Position numbers and translations under genes: made by a program. Shown one piece after another: positions 51,984 through 60,850 of a stretch of 64,000 nt of DNA (positions are counted from its first letter, which is position 1; every line of letters begins with the position of its first letter). Below the pieces are notes generated by a model. The model had not been told where the DNA came from, did not search any database, and saw only the letters and a program-made list of their open reading frames with translations. The DNA comes from Leptolinea sp. HRD-7 (lineage in GTDB: Bacteria > Chloroflexota > Anaerolineae > Anaerolineales > Anaerolineaceae), in contig AP024710.1 in the NCBI GenBank assembly GCA_024363285.1, forward strand, positions 2,512,001-2,576,000. The letters are read 5' to 3'.

Positions 51984-54900
51984 ACCCTAAAAGGCGATTA
52001 TTAATCTCCAGAACCTGAGTCTGATACATTAGCAAGTCATCGCGTAATCGGTCAATATCATTCTCATAGCGTAAACGCCGTGCAAGAAAAGCAAATTCTT
52101 CACTTCCATACGGAGGTACGGTTATATCCTTTGCGTTCCCTCTAACCACACGAAGCGAATCGATCAGCCAGCGTAAAAATGTATGGGATTTTCTCAAGCT
52201 GGTGTAATCGGAATCAGAAAGAATTCCGGCTTCATTTAATAAAGACATCGCTGTTCGAATATTTGTTACTCGCAAAGCTGGATTATCTGCTCCATGATTA
52301 ATTTGCAATCCCTGGATGAGGTATTCCACATCCACAAGCCCCCCCGGACTGTATTTCGCGTTAAAAGTTCCCCCGGTAACAAGGTGACGAATCTGACGCT
52401 CACGCATGGCCCGCATAGCGGTTACATCAAACGGGCCGCTTTTATACGCATACTCATCACGAAGCGCGATTATGGTATCACCTAACTCTTTATCTCCGGC
52501 TATCGGTCGTAATTTTACCAACGCCTGACGCTCATAAGCCCACGCGGGACCATCGGCGGCAAAGTATTTCTTAAATGATTCCAACGATACTGCCAAACTC
52601 CCGGCTTTTCCATATGGCCTTAGTTGAAGGTCAATCTGGAAAATACCTTCCTGCCTGGCGTGGATTGTTGTTACCACTGAACGGACCAACCGTTCATAAA
52701 AATCAGATGTTTCGATGTTTTCTGTGCCATTTGTGTTCCCATTCCCGGAATAAATGAACATCAGTTCAATGTCTGAAGCAAAACCGAGCTCTCGTCCGCC
52801 ACATTTTCCCAGGGCGACAACACTCAATACCCCTAGAGTCCCGTCTTCTGAAACTGGATAGCCAAACCGTTGTCCCAACTCTGCCTGACACATGTCTACC
52901 GCGGATGAGATGACTACTTCCGCCAGGTCGGTTAGTTCGGCGGCAAAATCCCAGAATTCTGAGGTTAGACCGAGAATGTGTCGCATATCTATTCGAAAAA
53001 GTTCCCGGTCTTTGTATGCATTAAGTGCAGATTGCCAATCAGGATACCCAATACCTCCTACGATCTTGGTCTCAATAGCCTGGGTCAACTCATTGTTTAA
53101 TTCGATGCGTGGTTTTGCTACAGCCAGAGCACCGACATCTTTGACCACTGGGAAAAGGTTGGCGTATTGCATCCGTAAAAAATCGTCCCATAGAAAATCG
53201 CTGACACCCAGAATATGTGCCAGAGCTTTTAAAACATCTGATTGTTCGATGGAGGCGATCTCATCTGGCCAGTTGGGACGTTCGAATAGATGGGCTAGAA
53301 ACTCTCGGAAATGCAGTAACGCGATTTCGGGATTGGGTGAATTGGGAAGCAAATGGGTGAAATGCTTGATCAACACGATTGCCGCTCGAAGCTCGCGTTG
53401 CTTCATGTCATCTTCAATCCGGTTACCATTAGCGTCTGTGACAAAAAATACATCGCGGGCACGATTTCCTTCCGAACGAATAATCATGCGATTAATATTT
53501 ATTCGGGTGAAAGCCAGTGCATTTGTAAATTCGTACAGGAAACCGAACGTATCCGGAGCGTCTATCTGCAGAACAGTGTACCGCTGAGCCGGTTCATTGA
53601 TGATTTTGATGTCAATGGGCATTAGGGGAACCGCGGTTCCAGGTATTGATTGAAAAGCCGCGCCAACTCGTTTGGCTAAGAGCCCCCGTGCTTCACGGCG
53701 CTGCCCTGATTGAAAAAGACTCATCATGTGAGTAAGATCGCTTAAATAAGCATCCCAGATATTGGGGGTAACGGGTTGTCGTGTTACCGGTTGGACGGTA
53801 AAAACATCTACAATCTTCTGGCGTGATTCATCAATGGATGTTTCGTGAATTTCACCCGCTGAGGGGTGGTAAATACGATTATTGCCTGAAATATTTCGTT
53901 GCCGATTTAAAGGACTTAGTTTCTCTTTTCCAGAGGGAGAAGCTGGTTCATAGGTAAATGCATAACCATCAATAATGTTAAAACCATGGACAAATAACAA
54001 CCCACATAATACTGACAGTTCCCCGGGGTAATCATACGCGACGATCGTAACCCGGTAACATCCATTGTCTTTTTCTTCGACATCCATGGAGACCGATTTT
54101 TCCTGACCTAACTCTGACGCCAGTAACGAGTGCCGCTGGATCTCTTCCTCAGAGAAAACAAGCTTATAGGAATTATCCATCCGAGAAATGTGACGTGATA
54201 CTTCTGGTGACGTTTGATGATCTACAGGTCTATCTCCGATGTATCGGATAAATATTTCTCTGATCGCGCTACAATGTTCCTGGTAGCGTTCAATGAAAGC
54301 CTCGCCATTGTGAAAACCCAATCTACGAGCCAGGATGCGTATAGCCGTAGTATCAGATGGAAGTGTATAAGTTTGACGATAATCCATCATTTGTAAAAAA
54401 TGTTCTATCGTTCTCAAAAAAATATAACCGTCATGCAATATTCGGGCGTCACTGGGAGATAAAAGACCATTACTTCGAAGTAGCGAGATGGCTTTCAGAG
54501 TTGCCCGAGTACGGATCTGCGGATAATTCCGAAGATTGACCATTTGGAGATACTGAATGACAAATTCAATATCCCGAATAGATCCAACGCCCAGTTTGAC
54601 TTCACCCCATTCACGACCTTTTTCACGGAGAACTTCTTCCGTTCGCTGCTTCATGGCGTAGACTTCTGATTTGATCTGCTCTTCTGGAAGATGAATCAAG
54701 CGGATATAGGAAGCTTCTCGAAATTCTTCACCGAGTGCCAGGTCACCGGCAATGGGACGGAGTTTTAGTAATGCCTGCTTCTCCCATAACCGGGCATTCT
54801 TGTCAATATATTGAAGGAATCCAGATAGAGTAGAGATCAACGGCCCATCATTTCCCCATGGGCGTAAACGGATATCTACCCGATAGAGAAAACCATCACT

Positions 54901-55608
54901 GGTTGTGGATGCAAGATTATCAATCAGTCTCTGGGCGAGGGGAATCAATTTATTTGGGTCATCACGAGAAATAAAAACCAGATCAATATCAGAGCTGTAA
55001 TTCAATTCGCGGCCGCCCAATTTCCCCATTGCCAGTACAGAGAACCCGTTTGATGATATTCCCGTCTGACTTACAGCCAGATTTAAACATACTCTGGTAA
55101 GGGCTATGGCAGTACGTGAGAGTTGTGAGACAACAGCAGGAAGGTCATACAAATCCAAAAAGTCACTTGCTCCGATACGCAACAATTCTTCCTGTTGATA
55201 GCGGCGAAGAGCGTTCTTTTTTTCTTCCTCCGGAACACTACGGAGCACATTTTCCGCTTCTTGAGAAATCTGTTCGAGGGTCTTTCTTTGAGATAGTTTT
55301 TTTCGGTCCAACAGGAGATTAAATGATTGCGGATTTCGAAGCAGTATCTCTGTTAGAAAGTGACTGGCGGAAAATAGAGTACACAGTATCTCGATACCAC
55401 GTAAGTTTTGAAATAATAAAGGAATAATCTCAGGCCCGTAGTTTTCAACAAACCGTTCAAAATGAACCAGCGATCTATCAGGATCGGCTGCTTCCGAGAG
55501 GATACTAATCAGGGCCGGTTTGATTTTTTCAAAACCCGGTTGTTTTGCTTGAAGACGGGCAATGATTGCCGATGCTGCTTCTGGATCAGAAAAGGTTATT
55601 CGTTCCAT
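51982..55608 (-). CDS. glnE: GlnE-type glutamine synthetase adenylyltransferase with two internal ACT-like domains
   Basis: ATG 55608 (AAGGA upstream) gives 1208 residues; the frame to 55665 adds 19 unlikely residues. The N-terminal GlnE nucleotidyltransferase shows LAMGKLGGRELNYSSDIDLV at 192-211 and a helical region ending near 455. An ACT-like stretch, YRVTIVAYDYPGELSVLCGL, lies at 518-555. A second ACT domain lies at about 676-750 (YTVLQIDAPDTFGFLYEFTN, RARDVFFVTDANG). The C-terminal transferase domain has VVALGKCGGRELGFASDIEL at 930-949. The second acidic residue there is Glu948 rather than Asp. GlnE adds or removes AMP on glutamine synthetase. Standard GlnE is about 950 residues and lacks ACT domains, which belong to GlnD. 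Confidence 0.85.
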   Translation of the reverse strand: MERITFSDPEAASAIIARLQAKQPGFEKIKPALISILSEAADPDRSLVHFERFVENYGPEIIPLLFQNLRGIEILCTLFSASHFLTEILLRNPQSFNLLLDRKKLSQRKTLEQISQEAENVLRSVPEEEKKNALRRYQQEELLRIGASDFLDLYDLPAVVSQLSRTAIALTRVCLNLAVSQTGISSNGFSVLAMGKLGGRELNYSSDIDLVFISRDDPNKLIPLAQRLIDNLASTTSDGFLYRVDIRLRPWGNDGPLISTLSGFLQYIDKNARLWEKQALLKLRPIAGDLALGEEFREASYIRLIHLPEEQIKSEVYAMKQRTEEVLREKGREWGEVKLGVGSIRDIEFVIQYLQMVNLRNYPQIRTRATLKAISLLRSNGLLSPSDARILHDGYIFLRTIEHFLQMMDYRQTYTLPSDTTAIRILARRLGFHNGEAFIERYQEHCSAIREIFIRYIGDRPVDHQTSPEVSRHISRMDNSYKLVFSEEEIQRHSLLASELGQEKSVSMDVEEKDNGCYRVTIVAYDYPGELSVLCGLLFVHGFNIIDGYAFTYEPASPSGKEKLSPLNRQRNISGNNRIYHPSAGEIHETSIDESRQKIVDVFTVQPVTRQPVTPNIWDAYLSDLTHMMSLFQSGQRREARGLLAKRVGAAFQSIPGTAVPLMPIDIKIINEPAQRYTVLQIDAPDTFGFLYEFTNALAFTRININRMIIRSEGNRARDVFFVTDANGNRIEDDMKQRELRAAIVLIKHFTHLLPNSPNPEIALLHFREFLAHLFERPNWPDEIASIEQSDVLKALAHILGVSDFLWDDFLRMQYANLFPVVKDVGALAVAKPRIELNNELTQAIETKIVGGIGYPDWQSALNAYKDRELFRIDMRHILGLTSEFWDFAAELTDLAEVVISSAVDMCQAELGQRFGYPVSEDGTLGVLSVVALGKCGGRELGFASDIELMFIYSGNGNTNGTENIETSDFYERLVRSVVTTIHARQEGIFQIDLQLRPYGKAGSLAVSLESFKKYFAADGPAWAYERQALVKLRPIAGDKELGDTIIALRDEYAYKSGPFDVTAMRAMRERQIRHLVTGGTFNAKYSPGGLVDVEYLIQGLQINHGADNPALRVTNIRTAMSLLNEAGILSDSDYTSLRKSHTFLRWLIDSLRVVRGNAKDITVPPYGSEEFAFLARRLRYENDIDRLRDDLLMYQTQVLEINNRLLG

Positions 55609-55668
55609 GGAAATCCTTATAAAAATTATACATGAGGCAAGAAGATAAATTCCATTTCGGAGCATGAG

Positions 55669-55683
55669 TACCCGAAAGGGTTA
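55669..55683. promoter_or_regulatory. Candidate operator, ACCC-N4-GGGT palindrome, site A
   Basis: TACCCGAAAGGGTTA lies between the divergent glnE-like gene (start 55608) and the permease gene at 55832. The same palindrome with the same 4-base spacing recurs at 57233 and 59086. Confidence 0.5.
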
Positions 55684-55831
55684 AAAAAATACGTCAAAGT
55701 GATCGTTTCTAATAAAAAATATAAAAAAATTGGTCAAAGCTGCCATAAAAAATTCTCCATAAGGGTCATTCAAGGAGCATGACGGGGACAGTAGAATGCT
55801 TAAAACCCTTTGTAAAGAAGAGGCAGCCATC

Positions 55832-57130
55832 ATGTTATCTATCATTATCTTTATTATTGCCTATGGAATGATAGTCAGTGAAAAATTTCCGCGTCATTGG
55901 GTAGCCATTGGTGGTGGAGCGCTTCTCATTGTCACAGGTGTAATGTCCCCGAAAGATGCAATAGAATACATAAACTGGGAGACACTGGGTCTATTATCCG
56001 GGATGTTCATTCTGGTCTCGATATTGAATGAAGCCGGTTTCTTTACCTGGCTCGCTATGACATCAATCCGGAAAGTGAATTATCAACCCATACCACTTTT
56101 TGTAATTCTTATTATTCTTGCCAGCTTTTTAGCCATGTTCATGGACAGTATCACTGTCATGTTATTCCTGACTGCGTTAACTGTTCAGTTGACCCGGCTA
56201 TTAAAAATTGACCCAATCCCGGTTGTGATTGCGGAAGTCTGCGCAGCAAATACCGGGGGAGCCGCCACCTTGATGGGAGATCCTCCCAATGTAATTCTCG
56301 GTACAACTCTGGGGTTCACGTTTAATGATTTTGCAAAAAACACGATGCCTGTGTCCATCTTTGTTGCATTGGCCTTATTAGTATTCTTTTATTTTATAAA
56401 TAGAAAATCATTATTGAACGCACGTCAATTGTTAACCCCTGAAACTATCTCAGAAATTGAGAATCTGCAAACTGAAAAAGTACATGTTCACATGACCCGC
56501 GTTGGAGTGATCTATTTCGGTATAGCTGTTTTATTATTGATCTTCCATTTGCCATTAACAGAAATTACAGGTTTACCGATCAACGCCGCGACAGCTGCTC
56601 TTGTACCCGCTATTCTTGCCCTGCTTTTGCTGAAACCAGGACAAGCCCGTACTGTGATCTTGAAAGTGGATGGAGAAAGTCTGTTATTCTTCAGTGGATT
56701 ATTTTTATTGATCGGTGGATTAGAAAAAGCCAGAGTTTTTGAGGTCATCGCGGAACTTTTGGCGGGGGCTAAAACATCCACCAGTATTTTCATTATGGCG
56801 TTACATTGGATTCCTGGTCTGGCAAGTGGTGTGTTGGACAATGTTCCATTGGCACTTGCTATGAGCTATGTTCTGGAAGACCTGGCAAAAATTCCCGGCA
56901 TGCCCGCACTGGCAATGATGGTTTGGGCTCTGGCATTGGGTGTGGATATTGGCGGCAACCTAACACCAATAGGCGCGTCAGCAAATGTGGTGGCATATTC
57001 ATACATGGAACGTAATTATGGGAAAGTAGGATGGAAAAGATGGCTGTTAATTGCCGTTCCACCAACATTAATGGCAATGATTATGGCCTCGTTGTTGTGT
57101 GTTGGTAAAGACATGATCGGGTGGTATTGA
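55832..57130 (+). CDS. ArsB/NhaD-superfamily (SLC13-like) anion permease
   Basis: I start at ATG 55832 (GAAGAGG 8 bases upstream), which gives 432 residues beginning MLSIIIFIIAYGMIVSEKFPRHW, as in related permeases. ATG 55796 would add 12 hydrophilic residues. There are about 11 membrane helices. Two conserved re-entrant motifs are seen, ANTGGAATLMGDPPNVILG and ALGVDIGGNLTPIGASANVV, plus FMDSITVMLFLTAL. Members exchange arsenite, Na+/H+ or dicarboxylates. No arsenic genes accompany it. Neighbours point to nitrogen or organic-acid uptake, but substrate cannot be assigned. Confidence 0.88.
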   Translation: MLSIIIFIIAYGMIVSEKFPRHWVAIGGGALLIVTGVMSPKDAIEYINWETLGLLSGMFILVSILNEAGFFTWLAMTSIRKVNYQPIPLFVILIILASFLAMFMDSITVMLFLTALTVQLTRLLKIDPIPVVIAEVCAANTGGAATLMGDPPNVILGTTLGFTFNDFAKNTMPVSIFVALALLVFFYFINRKSLLNARQLLTPETISEIENLQTEKVHVHMTRVGVIYFGIAVLLLIFHLPLTEITGLPINAATAALVPAILALLLLKPGQARTVILKVDGESLLFFSGLFLLIGGLEKARVFEVIAELLAGAKTSTSIFIMALHWIPGLASGVLDNVPLALAMSYVLEDLAKIPGMPALAMMVWALALGVDIGGNLTPIGASANVVAYSYMERNYGKVGWKRWLLIAVPPTLMAMIMASLLCVGKDMIGWY

Positions 57131-57165
57131 TCCCGACTCCAGTATCACCCAGATGCATATTGAAA

Positions 57166-57206
57166 TAACCATTAGAACCGTAGAAGTATTACGGTTCTAA
57201 TGGTTA
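57166..57206. other. Long perfect hairpin between permease and amt
   Basis: A 17-bp perfect stem (57166-57182 with 57190-57206) encloses loop GAAGTAT. It starts 36 bases after the permease stop. It may terminate that transcript, although the following sequence (AACCTTCTATC) lacks a proper T run. Confidence 0.6.
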
Positions 57207-57232
57207 AACCTTCTATCTAAATTAATGGATAG

Positions 57233-57247
57233 TACTCTAAGGGGTAA
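57233..57247. promoter_or_regulatory. Candidate operator, ACYC-N4-GGGT palindrome, site B
   Basis: TACTCTAAGGGGTAA lies 110 bases before the amt ATG. One base in the left arm departs from the perfect form seen at sites A and C. A separate small palindrome, TCCCA-CAA-TGGGA (57307-57319), and a -10-like TAGAAT (57324-57329) follow. Confidence 0.45.
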
Positions 57248-57357
57248 TACCGAGCCAAAAAATTCACTGAAAAACAATCAAAATTCCTCCATCCGGGTAA
57301 TTTTTTTCCCACAATGGGAGGCATAGAATACGAATTAGTCTTTCAAAGGAGAGAGAT

Positions 57358-58965
57358 ATGCGTACAAATTCAATTTTTCGTATCAAATGGCTACATGTTT
57401 TGTTTATGGGGGTTTTGCTTGTCGCCCTCTTCGTCCCCTCAATGGTAGTGTTTGCCGATGACGGCGGCCCGACGGTGGAAACGGTTAACACAGCTGTTCA
57501 GACTGTGTCACTTGATCTAAATACGTTGTGGCTTTTCCTCGCTGCCTTCCTGGTCTTCTTTATGCAAGCTGGATTTGCGCTGGTTGAAACAGGTTTTACC
57601 CGCGCAAAGAACGTTGCCCACACGATGATGATGAATATCATGGTTTTTTGTGTCGGAGCAATCGGATACTGGGCTACCGGTTTTGCCATTCAGTTTGGTG
57701 GCGTAAATTTTACTTATCCTGAAATCAGTACCTCGTTACCCGCCTGGTCGTTCGCGCCGGTCACGCTGAGCAACTGGGCCGCTGACAAATTGGCTTCACC
57801 CTGGCTAATAGGGGGAGCCAATGTTTTCGGACTTGATGGATTTTTCCTCAACGGATTAACCATCAGCAGCGGCATCCTGGTTTTCTTCCTGTTCCAGATG
57901 GTTTTCATGGACACAGCGGCCACGATCCCTACCGGTTCTATGGCGGAACGTTTGAAATTTTCAGGTTTTGTTTTGATGGGCCTATGGGTAAGCATGTTTA
58001 TATACCCATTGGTTGGAAACTGGGTATGGGGTGGTGGTTGGTTGGCTAACCTGGGACGCAGTCTTGGGTGGGGCAACGGTGCGGTTGACTTTGCCGGCTC
58101 CGGGGTAGTGCATATGATTGGCGGCGCGGTTGCATTGGCTGGTGCCATTGTTATCGGTCCGCGTATTGGAAAATTCAATAAAGATGGTTCTGCCAATACT
58201 ATACCCGGCCATAGCATTTCTCTGGGTGTTCTTGGAACCATCATCCTGTTTTTCGGTTGGTTTGGTTTCAACCCCGGTTCATCACTGGGGTTCACGGGAG
58301 GGTTTCGTAACCTGGCAATTCTAGCTGCTGTTAATACTTTACTAGCCGGAGCAGCGGGTGGGCTTTCCGCTATGTTTTACATGTGGTGGTTCAGCAAAGC
58401 CAAAAAACCAGATCCCGGAATGTCAGTCAATGGCGTTCTGGCAGGTCTGGTAGCCATCACCGCTCCTTGCGCTTTCGTAGATATTTGGGCGGCAGTGGTT
58501 ATCGGCCTGATTGCCGGTGTGTGGGTGTGTGCGGCTTCAGTTTTGCTGGAAAAAATGAAAATTGACGATCCCGTAGGCGCCGTCCCGGTTCACCTTTTCA
58601 ATGGTTTCTGGGGAGTTCTGGCAGTTGGTATCTTCGCCAATGGAAATCCGGATACTGCCGCCTGGAATGGTGTTTCTACTCCGGTCACTGGATTGCTCTA
58701 CGGAAATGGTTCGCAATTACTGGCACAGGGTGCTGAAGCGTTATCTGTGCTAGTTGTGGTGGGCGGTCTATCCTTTGTGTTTTTCAAGGTTCTCTCTGCT
58801 TTAGGTCTGCTCAGGGTTTCGGCCGACGTCGAATTGGAAGGGTTGGACATTCCTGAAATGGGGGCATTGGGATATCCCAGGGATTGGGAACCTTCTCCTA
58901 CCGCATTGAAAGGGCTGCCGGGATATAAGGGAAAATCAACAACAGTACCAGTGGCTGAAGGGTAA
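57358..58965 (+). CDS. amt: Ammonium transporter
   Basis: This 535-residue protein begins with a signal peptide ending in VFADD. About 11 membrane helices carry Amt landmarks: FFMQAGFALVETGFTRAKN, MVFMDTAATIPTGSMAERLKF, DFAGSGVVHMIGGAVALAGA (pore His), FFGWFGFNPGS and AVPVHLFNGFWGVLAVGIFANG (second His). The C-terminal tail of about 65 residues contains VELEGLDIPEMGALGYPRD, the usual cytosolic regulatory end. Amt trimers conduct ammonia/ammonium and are normally gated by a PII protein encoded next to amt. No PII gene is adjacent here. AAAGGAGAG precedes the ATG. Confidence 0.95.
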   Translation: MRTNSIFRIKWLHVLFMGVLLVALFVPSMVVFADDGGPTVETVNTAVQTVSLDLNTLWLFLAAFLVFFMQAGFALVETGFTRAKNVAHTMMMNIMVFCVGAIGYWATGFAIQFGGVNFTYPEISTSLPAWSFAPVTLSNWAADKLASPWLIGGANVFGLDGFFLNGLTISSGILVFFLFQMVFMDTAATIPTGSMAERLKFSGFVLMGLWVSMFIYPLVGNWVWGGGWLANLGRSLGWGNGAVDFAGSGVVHMIGGAVALAGAIVIGPRIGKFNKDGSANTIPGHSISLGVLGTIILFFGWFGFNPGSSLGFTGGFRNLAILAAVNTLLAGAAGGLSAMFYMWWFSKAKKPDPGMSVNGVLAGLVAITAPCAFVDIWAAVVIGLIAGVWVCAASVLLEKMKIDDPVGAVPVHLFNGFWGVLAVGIFANGNPDTAAWNGVSTPVTGLLYGNGSQLLAQGAEALSVLVVVGGLSFVFFKVLSALGLLRVSADVELEGLDIPEMGALGYPRDWEPSPTALKGLPGYKGKSTTVPVAEG

Positions 58966-58992
58966 CCTTTAATTACAAAACGCAGTCGTCAT

Positions 58993-59026
58993 GATGAAAA
59001 CCGGTCGGTCAGGGCCGGTTTTCATC
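58993..59026 (+). terminator. Hairpin terminator of amt
   Basis: GATGAAAACCGG (58993-59004) pairs perfectly with CCGGTTTTCATC (59015-59026), 27 bases after the amt stop. Only a short T-containing stretch follows (GTTAATTTC), so the release signal is weaker than at 51944. Confidence 0.65.
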
Positions 59027-59085
59027 GTTAATTTCATCAAATTTAACAGTATCCCGAGAAAGCGGCAAAAAATCTCAGTGAATAT

Positions 59086-59100
59086 CACCCTAAAGGGTTA
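59086..59100. promoter_or_regulatory. Candidate operator, ACCC-N4-GGGT palindrome, site C
   Basis: CACCCTAAAGGGTTA lies 141 bases before the permease ATG at 59242. A related GCCC-TTTT-GGGT sits at 59161-59172, 70 bases before the ATG. Outside these elements and the amt hairpin, the gap 58966-59241 shows no gene. Confidence 0.5.
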
Positions 59101-59241
59101 TTTTTCACTGTATATGGATAGGATATTTAACGAAGATTTTTCCTTATTGGGCTATTAAGTGCCCTTTTGGGTACTTTGGGTAATATAAACGGGTATGTAA
59201 AATGGTCGAAATACATATGTGAAATTCGGCTGGAGGTGTTC

Positions 59242-60786
59242 ATGGCTACGTCATCAAATAGAAAAACATTGGGATTGACCGGTGTAACTGTTAGCGCGAT
59301 GGCGCTGATCGCGCCGGGCGCTTTTCTGTGGATGACGTATCAGTTACAGGCGGCCAGTACAGATGCGCATGGCGCCACAACAGCCGTTGACATGCTGCCG
59401 GGAATTCTTGTCGCATTGGTCCTCGCGTTCCTCTCCGCATTGTCTTTTAGTGAACTTGCGCGTCGATACCCGGATACTGGATCTGGGAACGCGTATTATT
59501 TTGCCGAAAAAGCGTTTCTTGAACGTGACGGAAGAAGGATACGTCAATGGGCAAAACTGGCCAAGTTCGTCACGGGGTGGGCGGCTCATTTGTTTTACTG
59601 GGTGTATCCGGGAGTTATGGTTGCCTTCTTTACCGTACTGGTAACCTACCTTTTGGGTTTTTATGGACTTCATCCTTCAGTCTGGGGGCAGATCATCATT
59701 GCATGGATTTTCGCGATCACGATCGGAATGCTCGCGATGCGCGGTATTACAGGGTCTACTGTTGTATCTGTGGTGATTAACTTTATCCAACTGGCTGTTT
59801 TGATAGTTTTTTCCGTATTGGCCATCAAATTCAGGTTGGAGAATCCTTTGGCCATTCCATCGACAGAATGGTTTCATCTTACTGCCCAATCTGTATTTAC
59901 TCCGCATAGTATTTCCGGCGTATTGTTTCAGGCCTCGATTGCCATCATCATTCTTGTCGGGTTTGAATCTTCCACGGCGCTTGCGGCTAAGGCAAAAAAT
60001 CCGCAACGCGATATTCCGAAGGGAATTATTCTGGCACTCATAATTCAAGGACTATTCGCTTACATGTTGGAATACTTTGCCGCGAATTATGCCTTAAGCA
60101 ATCAGTTTACATCCGCCGATGGCGCTCTGAAAGGAATTGCGGCTGCCGCGGTATCCAGTGCCCCAATAGGTGATTTGGCCATTCAGATCGGGGATATTTT
60201 TCTGCGAGGCAATGGTTTTGCTTTTATGCTGGTGATGGCGGCCAGCGGGGCACTTGCCATTATCGGAACGACGCTGTCTGCTATGAATACGGCTGTCCGA
60301 ATCACGTTTGCTATGGCACAGGATAATGAATTGCCCGAAATCGTCGGTTTGTTGCATGAAAAATACTCTACACCATTTGCCGCGGTGATTTTTTTATCAA
60401 TTTTCTCCGGGATTATCGGCACTATTGGTATTCTGGGAGGTGTTTCTACCGTGACCGGGATAACCCTGGCGTCGAACCTGGGAACGTTCGTTTTGTACGG
60501 ATTGATCTGCTCATTAACTATTGTGGCATTTGCCGGTAAACCCGGGTCAAATGTTGTAATGCATATTATTATTCCTTTATTGGGATTGGCCGCCAATATT
60601 TTACTTTTCGGGTCAATATTTTTTGTTGGCTTTAAGTCAGGTGGAGCAACGGCTCAATCTAGCGGTGTCGCGATAGGTATCGCGGGTGGCTGGTTGATCA
60701 TTAGTATGTTTTACTATGTGTTGAACCGGCATAAAAAAGGTCAATCAATTTTTCCGTTCATAAAACAAGCAGTTGAAGAAAAATAA
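59242..60786 (+). CDS. APC-superfamily amino acid permease
   Basis: ATG 59242 (GGAGGTG upstream) gives 514 residues (MATSSNRKTLGLTGVTVSAM). A longer frame to 59167 has no ribosome-binding site. About 12 membrane helices are visible. APC landmarks are MALIAPGAFLWMTYQ in helix 1, ALSFSELARRYPDTGSGNAYYFAEKAF, and ILVGFESSTALAAKAKNPQRDIPKGI in helix 6 and its following loop. It should import amino acids or polyamines by H+ symport. Placement next to amt suggests use as a nitrogen source. Substrate is not assignable from sequence. Confidence 0.9.
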   Translation: MATSSNRKTLGLTGVTVSAMALIAPGAFLWMTYQLQAASTDAHGATTAVDMLPGILVALVLAFLSALSFSELARRYPDTGSGNAYYFAEKAFLERDGRRIRQWAKLAKFVTGWAAHLFYWVYPGVMVAFFTVLVTYLLGFYGLHPSVWGQIIIAWIFAITIGMLAMRGITGSTVVSVVINFIQLAVLIVFSVLAIKFRLENPLAIPSTEWFHLTAQSVFTPHSISGVLFQASIAIIILVGFESSTALAAKAKNPQRDIPKGIILALIIQGLFAYMLEYFAANYALSNQFTSADGALKGIAAAAVSSAPIGDLAIQIGDIFLRGNGFAFMLVMAASGALAIIGTTLSAMNTAVRITFAMAQDNELPEIVGLLHEKYSTPFAAVIFLSIFSGIIGTIGILGGVSTVTGITLASNLGTFVLYGLICSLTIVAFAGKPGSNVVMHIIIPLLGLAANILLFGSIFFVGFKSGGATAQSSGVAIGIAGGWLIISMFYYVLNRHKKGQSIFPFIKQAVEEK

Positions 60787-60850
60787 TCAGTTTATTTTTC
60801 ACCAATCTGACCGATCCTGATCTGGTTCGGGTTCAGCGGGAGATGAAGCT

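Noticed and set aside
52892..53587. Open frame of about 230 codons on the plus strand inside the glnE-like gene
   Set aside because: The protein is Ser/Arg-rich without any domain pattern, while the opposite strand carries clear ACT and transferase motifs.
57714..58295. Open frame of about 190 codons antisense to amt
   Set aside because: Pro/Lys-rich and motif-free. The sense strand encodes the conserved Amt pore residues.
59147..59168. Small hairpin GGGC-N8-GCCC followed by TTTT before the APC permease
   Set aside because: A stem of 4 bp is too weak for an attenuator. The same bases also form the partial GCCC-N4-GGGT site.
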